Assembly: GCF_000003815.2 (NCBI RefSeq)
Contig: NC_049990.1
Coordinates: 19,383,788-19,447,787 of the forward strand
DNA from: Branchiostoma floridae
Taxonomy: Eukaryota; Chordata; Leptocardii; Amphioxiformes; Branchiostomatidae
DNA length: 64,000 bases
Direction of reading: 5' to 3'
Shown here one piece after another: positions 56,101 to 64,000 of this stretch. The notes under the pieces are model-generated. The model was not told the DNA's origin and made no database searches. It saw only the letters and a list, made by a program, of their open reading frames with translations. Position 1 is the first letter of the stretch. Each line of letters opens with the position of its first letter. The translations under genes and the position numbers were made by a program.

Positions 56101-56453
56101 AATAATTATTTCTGTGAAACCTTGAGATCATGGTTTATTCACATGCAACTTTGTCTTGAAAAGTCTGTATCTTACATCTTCCCCGAGTAGGCCTTAGGGC
56201 CTGTCAGCCTTCGTTTTTCCTAGCATGGTCCTGACGACTTTCATTTCTGCAGCTTGTAGTCTGCTGATATCTTTCCTAGTGTATATACCATCATGATATT
56301 GAAATAAAGATGGTGATTGGATGTTTTACCTACCTTCGATACAGGTGTGATTGTCGTCTCTCAGAGAATACCCCAGAAGACACAGACACCTGTGCCCGGC
56401 TGGGTCTCCTACACAGGTGTGCTGACAGCCGCCATTGTTTACCTGACAGTCAG
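37219..56453 (-). CDS. Receptor 2: EGF/propeller/mucin/HYR/sushi single-pass receptor, 5' end not found
   Basis: Exons in order: 56453-56334, 56076-55921, 55516-55462, 55244-55180, 54426-54276, 52680-52543, 52231-52114, 51670-51514, 51204 into the gap at 50555, 50455-50298, 50012 to about 49749, 49427-49239, 48610-47924, 47532-47332, 38191-37963, 37441-37219. Nearly every junction was checked for frame. The chain reads EGF, a divergent YWTD propeller, EGF, a Thr-rich mucin-like repeat, two HYR modules, a sushi-like module, a juxtamembrane domain, a transmembrane helix and a tail. The mix of propeller and HYR/sushi modules resembles adhesion or innate-recognition receptors; no ligand can be named. 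The 3' junction PIYDV-INDKP matches VYDV-IRDEG in receptor 1 in phase and sequence. The start is open: the EGF exon begins in phase 1, so a signal-peptide exon should lie upstream, but an in-frame ATG at 56490 only yields a non-hydrophobic start. Confidence 0.82.
38192..41173. other. Receptor 2 intron, upstream of the UGT
   Basis: No gene seen. It holds the SINE at 38905-39125 and a repeat at about 38705-38840 (GGTTTATGTCGGTTGTGATG) recurring at 45960-46045. Any UGT promoter lies just before 41174, where no TATA box is evident. Confidence 0.5.
38905..39125 (+). mobile_element. tRNA-derived SINE
   Basis: A box TGGTAGAGTGTTTGGCT near 38922, B box GAGTTCGATCCC at 38956-38967, and the same GAAAGGCACTTTACACGAC body as at 30370-30505, in the opposite orientation. 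Confidence 0.7.
41174..45366 (+). CDS. UDP-glucuronosyltransferase (UGT) with altered catalytic dyad
   Basis: Exons 41174-41461, 42123-42354, 43086-43257, 43918-44074, 44250-44469, 44727-44946 and 45081-45366 join in frame to TGA, giving 524 residues, the usual UGT length. A signal peptide (LFLAVVAILSQHVQA) precedes the mature chain. Near the C-terminus are a helix (VIALIVAVISAVLL) and a cytosolic end with KKKIN, a dilysine ER-retention signal. The donor-binding half has VTFGSM, EWVPQNDLLAHPKTKAF and SHCGYNGVAEAMYHGVPLVGMPL. UGTs conjugate sugars from UDP-sugars to small molecules in the ER lumen. Odd: the catalytic His of SHW is Pro34 (GSPWMS, codon 41273-41275), the partner Asp of LTDP is missing (LLTYGSTSCGP), and the donor-site DQ reads DA. 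It lies in an intron of receptor 2 on the opposite strand. AATAAA at 45926-45931. Confidence 0.93.
41545..41955. mobile_element. Decayed longer copy of the AATCTCC MITE
   Basis: It starts AATCTCCTAGCAGATCC and shares GTAGCATAAGATA and an internal ATTGGATGTTAATAGCC with the copy at 7032-7276 (there in inverse), but the right terminal repeat is truncated after GTAGGATC. It lies in UGT intron 1. Confidence 0.55.
42574..43032. mobile_element. TTAA-flanked inverted-repeat element, second copy
   Basis: Ends TTAACTCTATCTAGACGG and CTAGATAGGGTTAA; interior matches 28898-29283. Lies within UGT intron 2 and contains a repeated CAAGATGGCGGACAA word. Confidence 0.65.
43300..43505 (+). repeat. Two tandem copies of the 3' part of UGT exon 3
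   Basis: A unit of about 120 bp covering the last 26 codons of exon 3, its donor and the following intron sequence is present three times (the real one ending at 43257, then two more). Both extra copies keep an open frame (KVFAYFAYSSMGQLLFDKGF and a close variant) and an AG|GTCT donor, but lack a convincing acceptor. Confidence 0.85.
43824..43889. repeat. Perfect 27-bp inverted repeat just before UGT exon 4
   Basis: Arms 43824-43850 and 43863-43889 are exact reverse complements with a 12-nt loop. The right arm ends 28 bp before the exon at 43918. Confidence 0.95.
45367..47331. other. UGT 3' UTR and remaining receptor 2 intron
   Basis: AATAAA at 45926-45931. A repeat at 45960-46045 is shared with 38705-38840. 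A diverged direct repeat (AAACAGCTxCCGCGAAAAAAA) occurs at about 46833 and 47112. A short open stretch at 46950-47090 may be a transposon fossil. No gene supported. Confidence 0.45.
47332..48610 (-). CDS. Receptor 2 juxtamembrane domain with RRRR site, and transmembrane exon
   Basis: The 687-nt exon 48610-47924 encodes a cysteine-poor domain I do not recognise from a named family. It contains CRQNNSRRRRDLTD, a basic RRRR run that fits the furin consensus, and ends in TVDCPLDTEKQGNLC. It joins in phase 1 to exon 47532-47332, which encodes AQTMPEAASG, a hydrophobic helix (STALIGIGAVSAACLVVVIG), then CKKKR and PAFDDPIYD. The layout, a domain of about 225 residues directly before the membrane with a polybasic site inside, would suit a processed ectodomain, but cleavage is inference. 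Confidence 0.8.
48611..49238. other. Intron of receptor 2
   Basis: AT-rich; nothing recognised. Confidence 0.4.
49239..51204 (-). CDS. Receptor 2 EGF, mucin-like repeat, HYR and sushi-like exons
   Basis: The exon starting at 51204 encodes an EGF module and runs into Thr/Ser/Pro repeats of a 10-residue unit (STTTSTTRQP and variants) up to the gap edge at 50555. On the other side of the gap, 50455-50298 encodes the second half of a HYR module (HWEFRAVDKWGRTTICSF). A second HYR module (PPTIHDCPNNITMVTATDG, then AVTYTARDIAGNTATC) starts at 50012. Its donor is uncertain; the only phase-compatible one I see is at 49749. The 189-nt exon 49427-49239 has cysteines and a C-terminal CQPDGRWESGVYVC like a sushi (CCP) module. 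HYR and CCP modules commonly occur together in animal adhesion and complement-type proteins. Confidence 0.78.
49518..49632. mobile_element. MITE, GTTACTCAAGCA family, diverged copy
   Basis: Ends CGCCAAAAAAGGTTACTCAAG and CTTGAGTAACTGCTTTTTGG; same family as 54623-54855. Confidence 0.65.
50456..50555. other. Assembly gap inside the mucin-like coding repeat
   Basis: Exactly 100 N, a conventional size for unknown length. It separates the Thr-rich repeat from the middle of a HYR module, so coding sequence and a probable intron are missing. Confidence 0.9.
50556..50965 (-). repeat. Coding 30-bp VNTR (STTTSTTRQP)
   Basis: About 13 copies of a 30-bp unit, in frame, encoding 10-residue Ser/Thr/Pro-rich repeats in receptor 2. 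The array continues into the gap. Confidence 0.9.
51514..56453 (-). CDS. Receptor 2 N-terminal EGF and YWTD propeller exons
   Basis: The 120-nt first visible exon gives an EGF module (DCQVNNGGCQHTC, then CLCLLGY). The next eight exons form a beta-propeller of the LRP type. The first blade lacks a YWTD signature (VALLFSSDAGAYWLR). Later blades show IAVDWVASNVYWAE, LLIWTE, GLAIDFLEDRVYWLDG and DYVLMTDGDNQRL. Blade spacing and the following EGF (CDEDNGGCGDLC) are typical of LDLR/LRP propeller-EGF cassettes, but the blades are more divergent and split into more exons than in receptor 1. The introns are packed with repeats (TCTG satellite at 52800-54235, long hairpin at 54623-54855). Confidence 0.8.
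52800..54235. repeat. TCTG/TCTA satellite with 114-bp higher-order unit
   Basis: Tetranucleotide-based repeat. In 53450-53890 a 114-bp higher-order unit can be followed (for example TCTGATTGCCC starting at 53671 and again at 53785). Interrupted by a MITE at 53951-54088. Intronic in receptor 2. Confidence 0.9.
53951..54088. mobile_element. Element with GGGCACAACCC inverted ends, inside the TCTG satellite
   Basis: Ends TAAAGGGCACAACCC and GGGTTGTACCCTTAG. TCTG repeats run up to both borders, so it inserted into an existing array. Confidence 0.75.
54623..54855. mobile_element. Near-perfect long-hairpin MITE, GTTACTCAAGCA family
   Basis: The whole element is a palindrome with arms of roughly 100 bp (AGATACGCCAAAAATAGTTA and its complement at the ends), with a few mismatches. 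Confidence 0.85.
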
Positions 56454-57962
56454 CTTGAAAAGTATAAAGATGTGTTATAAGGTCCCACATAAAGGTATAA
56501 CACGATCCAAATCTAAAGGGGAAAATCTAATTTATTCCCCTTTTTTCGTCTTGAATATTGAAATATCAAGACGACAAAACTTGAAATCAAAGCCTTTTAG
56601 ACTGTGATATCAAAAATTAAAGACACAGAAAAATTCAAAAAGTGAACTCTAGAGGCTTAGATCTCTGGGGTAACGAGGGAACTCCCCTCGTGTGACTGCC
56701 ACAAAATCAAAAGGACAGCCATTGAGACTTAGATCTATGGGGTTAACGAGGAAACTCCCCTCGCCTTAACGTCAACAACCACTACGCGAGGGGACTCCCC
56801 TCGTCAAATCCGCGGTAGGAGTTCCAGCACGAGGGGACTCCCCTCGTAGTCCTACATAAGGGCACGCTGGCTGTCTTCAGGTCCTACACGAGGGAACTCC
56901 CCTCGCAAAGGCCGACACAAGGGGCACGCTGTCTCCAGTTCCAGCACGAGGGGACTCCCCTCGCAAGTCCTACATACTAGGGGCACGCTGGCTGTCTTCA
57001 GGTACTACACGAGGGAACTCCCCTCGCCAAGGCCGACACAAGGGGCACTCTGTCTCCACGAGAGGGCAAGTCCGACACCACAGTGGTGTTCCTCCATCAA
57101 GTCCGACACCAGAAGAAAGTCAAGTCCGAAACTTTGGAGTTTCTCACCCGACCTGACACATGGGGACACGGGCCCGTCCTGACGTGAACAAGGTGAGGTA
57201 CGATATACAGTTTTACTTATATGACACACCCACAACAAAGTGAACTTTTGATCAGTGTATTATAGTCCATTACACTCAGGTCATCGACAATAAGTATGCA
57301 AGAAGAGTTCTATATTACATGTCATATATTCCAGACGCTCCTATGAATATAAATAAATGAACATGATAAAGCCATAGTTACTATTCCATGGTTACACGTG
57401 ACTAGATCTCTGCCCAAAACATAGCTTAAACGAAAATAAATATGATAAATTCATTTAACGGTTTCCTTTTCCCTTTGAGATGATATAGACAGTTTCACTT
57501 ATAGTATATGATATCCAAACCAAGCACAGGTCTATCGATATTTACAATTCAAAAGGTACTTCATTTAAACTGTTTTTTCAATTCTGCACGTATCCGTTAT
57601 GCTACTATCTACAAGAAAAGCATCATGGTATGTTTGATGGCACTGATACTATGAAATACAAAAGCACGAACAATTGGCTACTGAATAACAGAAAATAAAG
57701 ACCATGCAATACATTTTGGCTAAGATTTAAAGAAATGAGACTTTAACAGCAGAGCGGTGAGGTCTCAATCTAGCTACTCGACCACGTCATCTTCCGCCTG
57801 CACGGGCACCACGAGAGCGTCCTCGGCCTTTATTTCCACCTACAAGCTTCCTCTCCCCCACAGTTGATCTTTAGACGGCGATCTAAGTAATGACAATTGC
57901 ATCATATTTACAATTTTACAACATGACATGATGTCATCCTCATTACAACAAAAGAAAGTCTA
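56454..57962. other. Upstream of the first visible exon of receptor 2
   Basis: It holds the palindrome array (56674-57026) and AT-rich sequence. No signal-peptide exon was found. An in-frame ATG at 56490 would extend the first exon by MWDLITHLYTFQ. Confidence 0.45.
56674..57026. promoter_or_regulatory. Tandem array of seven NF-kB-like palindromes
   Basis: CGAGGGGACTCCCCTCG or close variants at 56674, 56747, 56787, 56830, 56889, 56947 and 57010. The cores GGGGACTCCC and GGGAACTCCC fit GGGRNNYYCC; the copy at 56747 (GGAAACTCCC) fits less well. The later copies sit in a larger repeat of about 121 bp. Regulatory function is inference. Confidence 0.5.
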
Positions 57963-60900
57963 TTAGTAATAACCATACAGAAATTTAACTAGGCAGGTCT
58001 GTGAACCCATCCAATATGTAGTATATTTTGGAGCACAACTTTTCACCTCGACACTTTCGAGCTCCTCTTCCAACAAACGGTCAAGCTCTTTACAGATGCC
58101 TGTCTCTGCCCCGTCTCTATTTTTGAGCGTCGTATAGGTCGCACATCTCCGCTGAGCCAGGAAGTATTTCGAGGTGCTGTTTCGGTGTTCTTGTCTTCTC
58201 GTGTCCCAGTCTTTCGGCGACTTCACTGAACAGCTGATCTGAGTTGAGAAGGAATAACATTATTTTAATACTTCATACATTAATAAAAGAGATAACGTGA
58301 GCGTGTGTGCTTGTATGATCCAAAGGGCAATGAAAATAACCATGTAGTCCTGTGAATCAGTTGCGCCCTGCATCTCTATACTTTTGACCATTGCCAGTTT
58401 CTAAAACATTTTCACATTGCATCGTTCCAGACCCACATAGGATATATTGACATAATTAAATGAATAACAATTACGCGCCAATCGATTTCCGCTGCCACGG
58501 TTTATACTGAAAAAGGCAATGCAAAGAAAAGTGTGTTTGCAGTACTGCTACTGGGGAAATGTGCTTTTGAAAATACAGTCGACGACTAAACGCATGTTAT
58601 TTATTGGACCTAATCTTAGCCTACTTTCACCGATTTTTAAAATTTTCGAAGCACATGTATTTCACAATTGGTTTGGTGCGTCAGCATGTTGTTTGACATG
58701 TCGTTAGGTCGTACCTGCGAGATAACGCACGTTGTTTTGTTTACACGGTAACCTTTTAATAACTAAACAAGAGTCCGTTTTGTGTAAAAAAAAAAAGGAA
58801 TAGAAAGGAAAGGAAAACTTTGTTTGCAAATCATAGACGATAAGGGAGTGAGCAATACTTAGACGTACGTCCTCCAATGCAGGCACAGTGATTTTGAAAT
58901 AACGTCATCAACATAATAACGAGGCAACCACAGAGGAGTGCTCAGATGGCCAAACGAAACGTTAACAAAGTTGACATTGACCGTCGAAATAACAAATACC
59001 CACATACCAAATGTCATTACAATCCATTTAAAGGTTCAAAGTTATGCTGGCCACAAATATCCGTAAACATAAACAGACACACACTGACACAGATACACTC
59101 TCTAAGCAGATATAGAAGTAGTCGGAAATATTACACTGGCGAAGAGTGGAGAGTAACACAAATGGCGTGATGTGTGAGTGAGTTGCGCCCCTTTTCTGCG
59201 CCTGGTAAATAATAAATCTAAAAGTGAAAGGCCCTGTCGGGGCGTTCTCCCGTCATCCTTTATACTATTCAACCCCCTATTTGCGGTTACATGTTTGGTT
59301 GTCGTCATAACATATTTATCGTTCCCGAAAACTGATCTACCGGGTGCTTATTTTGAATGTGACCATAGCATAAGGAAGTTACCCGCTAAGAGATGACAAT
59401 GGTTTTGTTTGTCCTTATTTCTAACATGGGCAGGCCAGTGGGTACTAGTAATTTGGAAGCGAATATGAAAAAGCCAAACCGTAACTTTTCAAACTCCCCG
59501 ATTTCTGGTTTGCTATGCCAATCGCCATCCTTCTATCATTTGAAACTCACATATTCAGCATACAGTGGCCGGCGGTAAGGGAGCTTGAAAACGTTTTTCT
59601 TAAGGTCTCGCCTTTCCACGTCTGCTCGAAGCTTACCGTTTCGCGTGGCAGTGCCAATTTGTTTGACAGACGAACGTGCGATTTCGTTTTAGGAATCTGT
59701 TTGGAAATTACAAAACCAACTCCCTTCTGGACAATTAATGTCGACCTCACAAATCTGAGGTTCACTTCCTCTATATATAAAATAACTCTGCTGTACCTTG
59801 GCTGTACCAACGTAAGCTTTTGCTTCTGCTAATGTTTTGTTTTGCAACCTTCACAAATAACACATGTACTACGTAGATCATGGGTTACAGAAGGTAATAC
59901 GGAACGTGGATAAATACCGTTCCATTCTTATGTACTGGTGGTAGCCTTCTTCGCAGACCCTAGCAGTTCTCTCGTATATTTTTTGGGAAAGAAACAGGTT
60001 TTCACTTTGAGCCAGCGATGCGCAGTGACTGGACTCCCGACTCAAACACATGTGAAATGGTACACCCCGCCGGCCACAAGAACGTAGTAGAAGCGAAAAC
60101 ACGACCTAAAAATATATAAACCAGGCACTAATTAAACGCCAATGCCCGTGAAAATACTCTCCACGTAGATTTTGGTGGTGAAATTGCGGCTGAGCTCTGT
60201 TTGTCGAGTACGTAAATTTAGGTCACGAAGGAGAAACCTTGCCATTGTGCGGACAGACTACTCTCCAAGCAGAGGTTAGTAGTTTTTATCGGGCTTTCTA
60301 TTTTATACTGGCAAAGTTGAAACCTATATAAACGGGTTTGGGCGGGCGGACCTCAAGAAACAATACAAAATAGAAATATCCCGTCCCTCGGATAGGACGT
60401 TAAATGGAGGCCCCGTGTCAGGGGAGAGTCACACCCCGGGCACGTAAAAGTACCCGCCACAATTATCTAATAGAGTAGGGGACCTTCCCGGTGTGAGTGG
60501 ATCAAACCATTCCGGCAAAATGGGGTAGGGAATTTCCCAAGCAGCCTCGTAACCCCTGCTTCGCCTATTGTACTATTGAGTCAGTTAGTCGAACTTGTTC
60601 TGACTTAGGGAGAAGAGATGCCGCCACAGTGAGCATAGTTCAGTGCCTAGAAGTGATCGATGGCCTTGCACTGCGCAAACTCGTTAAAAAAAGGCCCGAC
60701 AAAAATGACTAAAAAACGGTTAAAACCAGCCGGAGTCTAACCATTTATCGAGTCGAAATAAAGGCACAAACAAACAAACCTCTGCTTGGAGAGTACAGAC
60801 CGGCTGCCCGGAGCGCAAGCGAAAAATTTTATCAGATTTTAAGAGGCCAATGTTTGGGCTAGATGAAAGTATTTTGATCAACAACCGACCCGATTTTCTG

Positions 60901-63232
60901 GTAATATCTGCTTGATGAATACTGGCTCTTTATGCCATATTTGGCCATGGATAATTTCCGCCGTTTCGTCACCGTAACATCTGCTTGGAGACTATAAAAC
61001 ACCCACATGGAGATGTGATAAACAGAGCAGCCAGGAGTGAGATGTTTATCTTCGAAACTCAACCATGACAGGGAAAGGTCGGAAATAGACACACGGCAGG
61101 TCCGCGGGAGAGACTTGCGTTCATTCACACAGTTCGGAGAATAATGACTTTTCTGTGTTGAATTGCTGTACATGGATCTACTTGATTGAGGCCATATTCC
61201 ACGGCCTGACAGAAACAATGCGTAGTTAATTTGCAGGGCGGAGGCCTTGTCTAGTATTCATGTCATAACCTAGTTAGCGCTGTTGAATACGAATATATAC
61301 AAAATGCGGTCCACATTTATGAAAAATGACCCCTGGCTCTGTTTTTGACGATTTTTAAAAGTTTATATCGGGCTTTCTATTTTGTACCGTTTTGTTGATG
61401 TCTCGCGGTCGGAGCGTAACCTCTGCTTGGACAGTAGGGGGGCTGTTGTAGAGATTCCTTGGAGGCATGCTGGCCCTAGTGCCGAGTAGTTGTACTCTCC
61501 AAGCAGAGGTTAGGTTCCCGCTGTTTTTTTTAACGTTTTTAGTCGTTTTTATCGAGCTTTCCATTTTATATTGTTACCGGTTGTGTCTTGTTTTGTCAAA
61601 ACCTGGCGGACTTGAAGAATCAATACAAAATAGAAAGCCCGATAAAGACGACTAAACAAAACGTTATAAAAGAAAGCCGGAGCCTAACCTCTACTTGGAG
61701 AGTAGAGGAGTTGCAGCTTGAGTACCATTCGTCCGTGGCGACCGCTGCCTCAATCATTTCACTTGATAACTCGTTGTTAGTATTCGAAAGGATTTTGAGC
61801 CTGAGTGGCCACTAGGGTCAGGGTGGTTCTCAGGCTAGAGGAGTAGGGCTGTATAGGCCCTGGAAACAGCCTTGCATGTTTGATACGCAAAGTGATGAAC
61901 ACCAGATGATCCAACAGCCGCCTATGACCAAGTGAATCTATTACAAGGATCAGGTTTCACCGATCACTTCAGTTCTCCGCCGGTTCAAAGCAGGCTTTGG
62001 GGACATCCCACAGTGGGGACATCCCTGGTAGGCGTACCTAACAGCCAAGCCGATAGATAAATAAGCAAATAAAGGAAAACTACACACATTTCAGGTTTCT
62101 CATAATAATTTGAACTATTAATAAGTGAGTACTAAGGGTAATCTATTATTCGATATCTACACAAAGAAAAAGAATATGAAGGATCCTAGAAGGCTGGGTA
62201 TTCCATTTCCGACACTGGAAGGGTTAACGGAGATGAATGGTCTTGAATAGTCATAAATGCTAGCCTGGATGGCGGGTTTGTAGCACACATACAGGCAATG
62301 GTGGATTCGGCGAGAGAAAAACATGCCCCCTCCCCAGCCGGCCGCGGGGTATAATCAGGGGTCAGACAGGGGGGCGTTTGTGCCTTCCCCGCGCTGTGGG
62401 TCTGAAATTACTAGTCAGTTTCTCCCGGGAAAACGCCATAACATTAGATAATTAGCGACTAAACTAGTTTTAGGAGCACGAACATGCAAAAAAAAAAAAA
62501 AAAATGAACGACTGTTAGGACCTGATTTTCCCGTGATTACTGTCGTGTTCAACATAGTCATTTGTCTACACATGTTCAAAGTTCTCGAGTTGTAGTCCGG
62601 GTGCCCAACCCCGATCTATATCATATCTATCGTGCACATTTGGGTACAACTGAGGGCGAATGTTGCAGAGTAGATATGTATTAGCCTGGGCTTTGGCTCC
62701 AGTTCAAGCCATTATAGAATTCCTTTGGTGGCCCTTTAGCAGTACTGACGTTTGGGAAACTATCTCTAGTCTGGACTACATTGTTCTGCCACACTCCTCT
62801 CCAAGCAGAGGTTAGGCTCCGGATGTTTTGTTTTACGTTTTTTTAGTCGTTTTTATCGGGCTTTCTATTTTGCATTGTTTCTTGAAGTCCGCCAGCCAGT
62901 TAGGTTTTGGCAATACAAGATTCAATATAAAATAGAAAGCCAGATAAAAACGACTAAAAACGATTAAAAAAAAACAGCCGCCGCCTAACCTCTGTTTGGA
63001 GAGTACCACACTTCCAGGCTGGTACCACGCCTGACCACTCTAAACAAATCATTGAAAATATCATGACCATAATCGTACTAACCTTCAGATAGCCGACACA
63101 ACTAGGTACGCCGATGTTCTGGATGGTTCCTAGATCAGCTCCGTTATGGAGCAGCGCATCCTTTTTACTTTCCTTCAGAAACCACCACTTTCCTGTATCC
63201 GACATCATGACAACTTCCGGGCTATCCGACAT
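57963..63232 (-). CDS. Small two-exon ORF of unknown function
   Basis: Exon 63232-63083 starts at ATG and gives MSDSPEVVMMSDTGKWWF and onward for 50 codons, ending at AAG|GTTAGT. Exon 58238-57963 follows a CAACTCAG acceptor in phase 0 and runs 91 codons to TAA. The joined product is 141 residues, hydrophilic, with an acidic run (ELDRLLEEELESVE) and scattered cysteines, and no signal peptide or membrane helix. I recognise no domain. Support is only the matching phase and the splice signals, and other exons may be skipped. The 4.8 kb intron is full of MITE copies. Confidence 0.4.
60261..60793. mobile_element. MITE with CTCTCCAAGCAGAGG ends, TA-flanked
   Basis: Ends CTCTCCAAGCAGAGGTTAG and CCTCTGCTTGGAGAG, flanked by TA on both sides. 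Near both ends lie inverted copies of TTTTATCGGGCTTTCTATTTT-like sequence. The longest copy seen. Confidence 0.75.
61495..61702. mobile_element. MITE with CTCTCCAAGCAGAGG ends, TA-flanked
   Basis: Same ends and internal CTTTCCATTTTATA / CAAAATAGAAAGC arms; TA on both sides. Confidence 0.75.
62797..63003. mobile_element. MITE with CTCTCCAAGCAGAGG ends
   Basis: Same family; TA is kept only on the right, the left flank reads TC. Confidence 0.7.
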
Positions 63233-64000
63233 GACCTCTTCCCTTGTACTTGTAGGGTTCCTCCTGGCTTTCCTCGCGGATTTATACCCTACAAGTAGTA
63301 CAACTATTCATGCTGATATTGAGTCAAAACGCGCTGACGACTAGTACTATAAAGTTACGGTCAACGAAACAGGAAAGTCACCAAACAGCATCAATAGCAG
63401 TCTATCAAAGTTGAAGACGAGTCTCAGAGCTTCAAATGACGAAGACAGCTCACTCTCGCTGAGTCACTCTTTGTTCGGAGCAAAAAAATCTTAATTGGAA
63501 ACAGATCTGACAGGCAGGCACGGGGCCTCTCCCTGACCCGCGTAGTTACGAGGTCAAACGAGGGGCTGGCAGCATACTTCTGTCCCTCAGGGACCCGAGC
63601 GCGGGGCAGACAGGTCTCATTTTGGATCTTTTCTTACAGAGCTGAGGTCGTGTTTACTAGATGAAAACTCGTTACCATGTTTGTAGTCTTCTATTTACTC
63701 GGGTGTCTGGCATATGAATACCGTTGTATCCCCAAGTTCGACTTTGAGATGGAACTCTTGGGAAAACATGCATCTGGGATAAATCTGGGATAGAACTGGA
63801 GTCTGTCAGATTTGGAACCGGACGTTCCTTGCAGCGCCAGAAGAACTCGACTCTACCCTAGATGTAACCGGAATACTGTACCGAAATCAATACTGAAACT
63901 CTACAAGAACGGGGGAAAGGTAATGTTTATCTTGTTTTCACGTTTCCACCGTTGTTGCAAATTATTATTACCAGAAATGTTTTACTGTTCCGTCAGCCCA
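63233..64000. other. Upstream of the small ORF
   Basis: No gene seen. A perfect 12-bp inverted repeat (TACTTGTAGGGT, 63247-63258 and 63286-63297) lies 15 to 65 bp before its ATG. Confidence 0.4.

Larger units (their letters stand above)
58239..63082. other. Intron of the small ORF, MITE-rich
   Basis: No other gene supported. It contains three CTCTCC...GGAGAG elements (60261-60793, 61495-61702, 62797-63003), partial ones near 60965-61000 and 61340-61432, and a poly-A run at 62489. Confidence 0.5.

Overview
The window looks like chordate-grade invertebrate DNA, most probably a lancelet (Branchiostoma). The reasons are vertebrate-like families in compact multi-exon genes (a UGA-selenocysteine iodothyronine deiodinase, an NNMT-type methyltransferase, a NAT16-like acetyltransferase, a UDP-glucuronosyltransferase), large extracellular-domain receptors, and a dense load of small inverted-repeat elements. 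Species is inferred, not proven. Three runs of N (20686-20948, 29518-29912, 50456-50555) are assembly gaps.

Layout. Two related single-pass receptors lie head-to-tail on the minus strand. Receptor 1 (28617 down to 1376, 15 exons, 928 codons by my splice reading) has a signal peptide, two LDLR-class-B (YWTD) beta-propellers each followed by an EGF domain, a transmembrane helix and a tyrosine-rich tail. Its 16.4 kb central intron holds two plus-strand genes: an NNMT/PNMT/INMT-like methyltransferase (10125-14252, 5' end missing) and a NAT16-like GNAT acetyltransferase (19195-21675, 5' end missing). Receptor 2 (56453 or beyond, down to 37219) has EGF, propeller, EGF, Thr-rich mucin-like repeats, two HYR domains, a sushi-like domain, a juxtamembrane domain with an RRRR site, a transmembrane helix and a tail related to that of receptor 1. 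A plus-strand UGT (41174-45366, complete, 524 codons) sits in its 9.1 kb intron between transmembrane and tail exons. Between the receptors lies a two-exon selenoprotein deiodinase (32870-34675, plus), tail-to-tail with receptor 2. At the far right a small two-exon ORF (63232 to 57963, minus, 141 codons) is unrecognised.

The rest is introns and intergenic DNA rich in mobile-element remnants: several MITE families (one with perfect 10-bp target duplications), tRNA-derived SINEs, GT, TCTG and 16-bp tandem repeats, and long perfect hairpins.

Most interesting points: (i) a tandem YxxL module resembling an ITAM is shared by the tails of both receptors and duplicated in one; (ii) seven tandem palindromes matching the NF-kB/Rel consensus lie just 5' of the first visible exon of receptor 2; (iii) the UGT has lost both residues of the usual catalytic His/Asp pair; (iv) opposite-strand genes are nested in large introns of both receptors. 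A shared thyroid-hormone or immune role for the neighbourhood is only a hypothesis.
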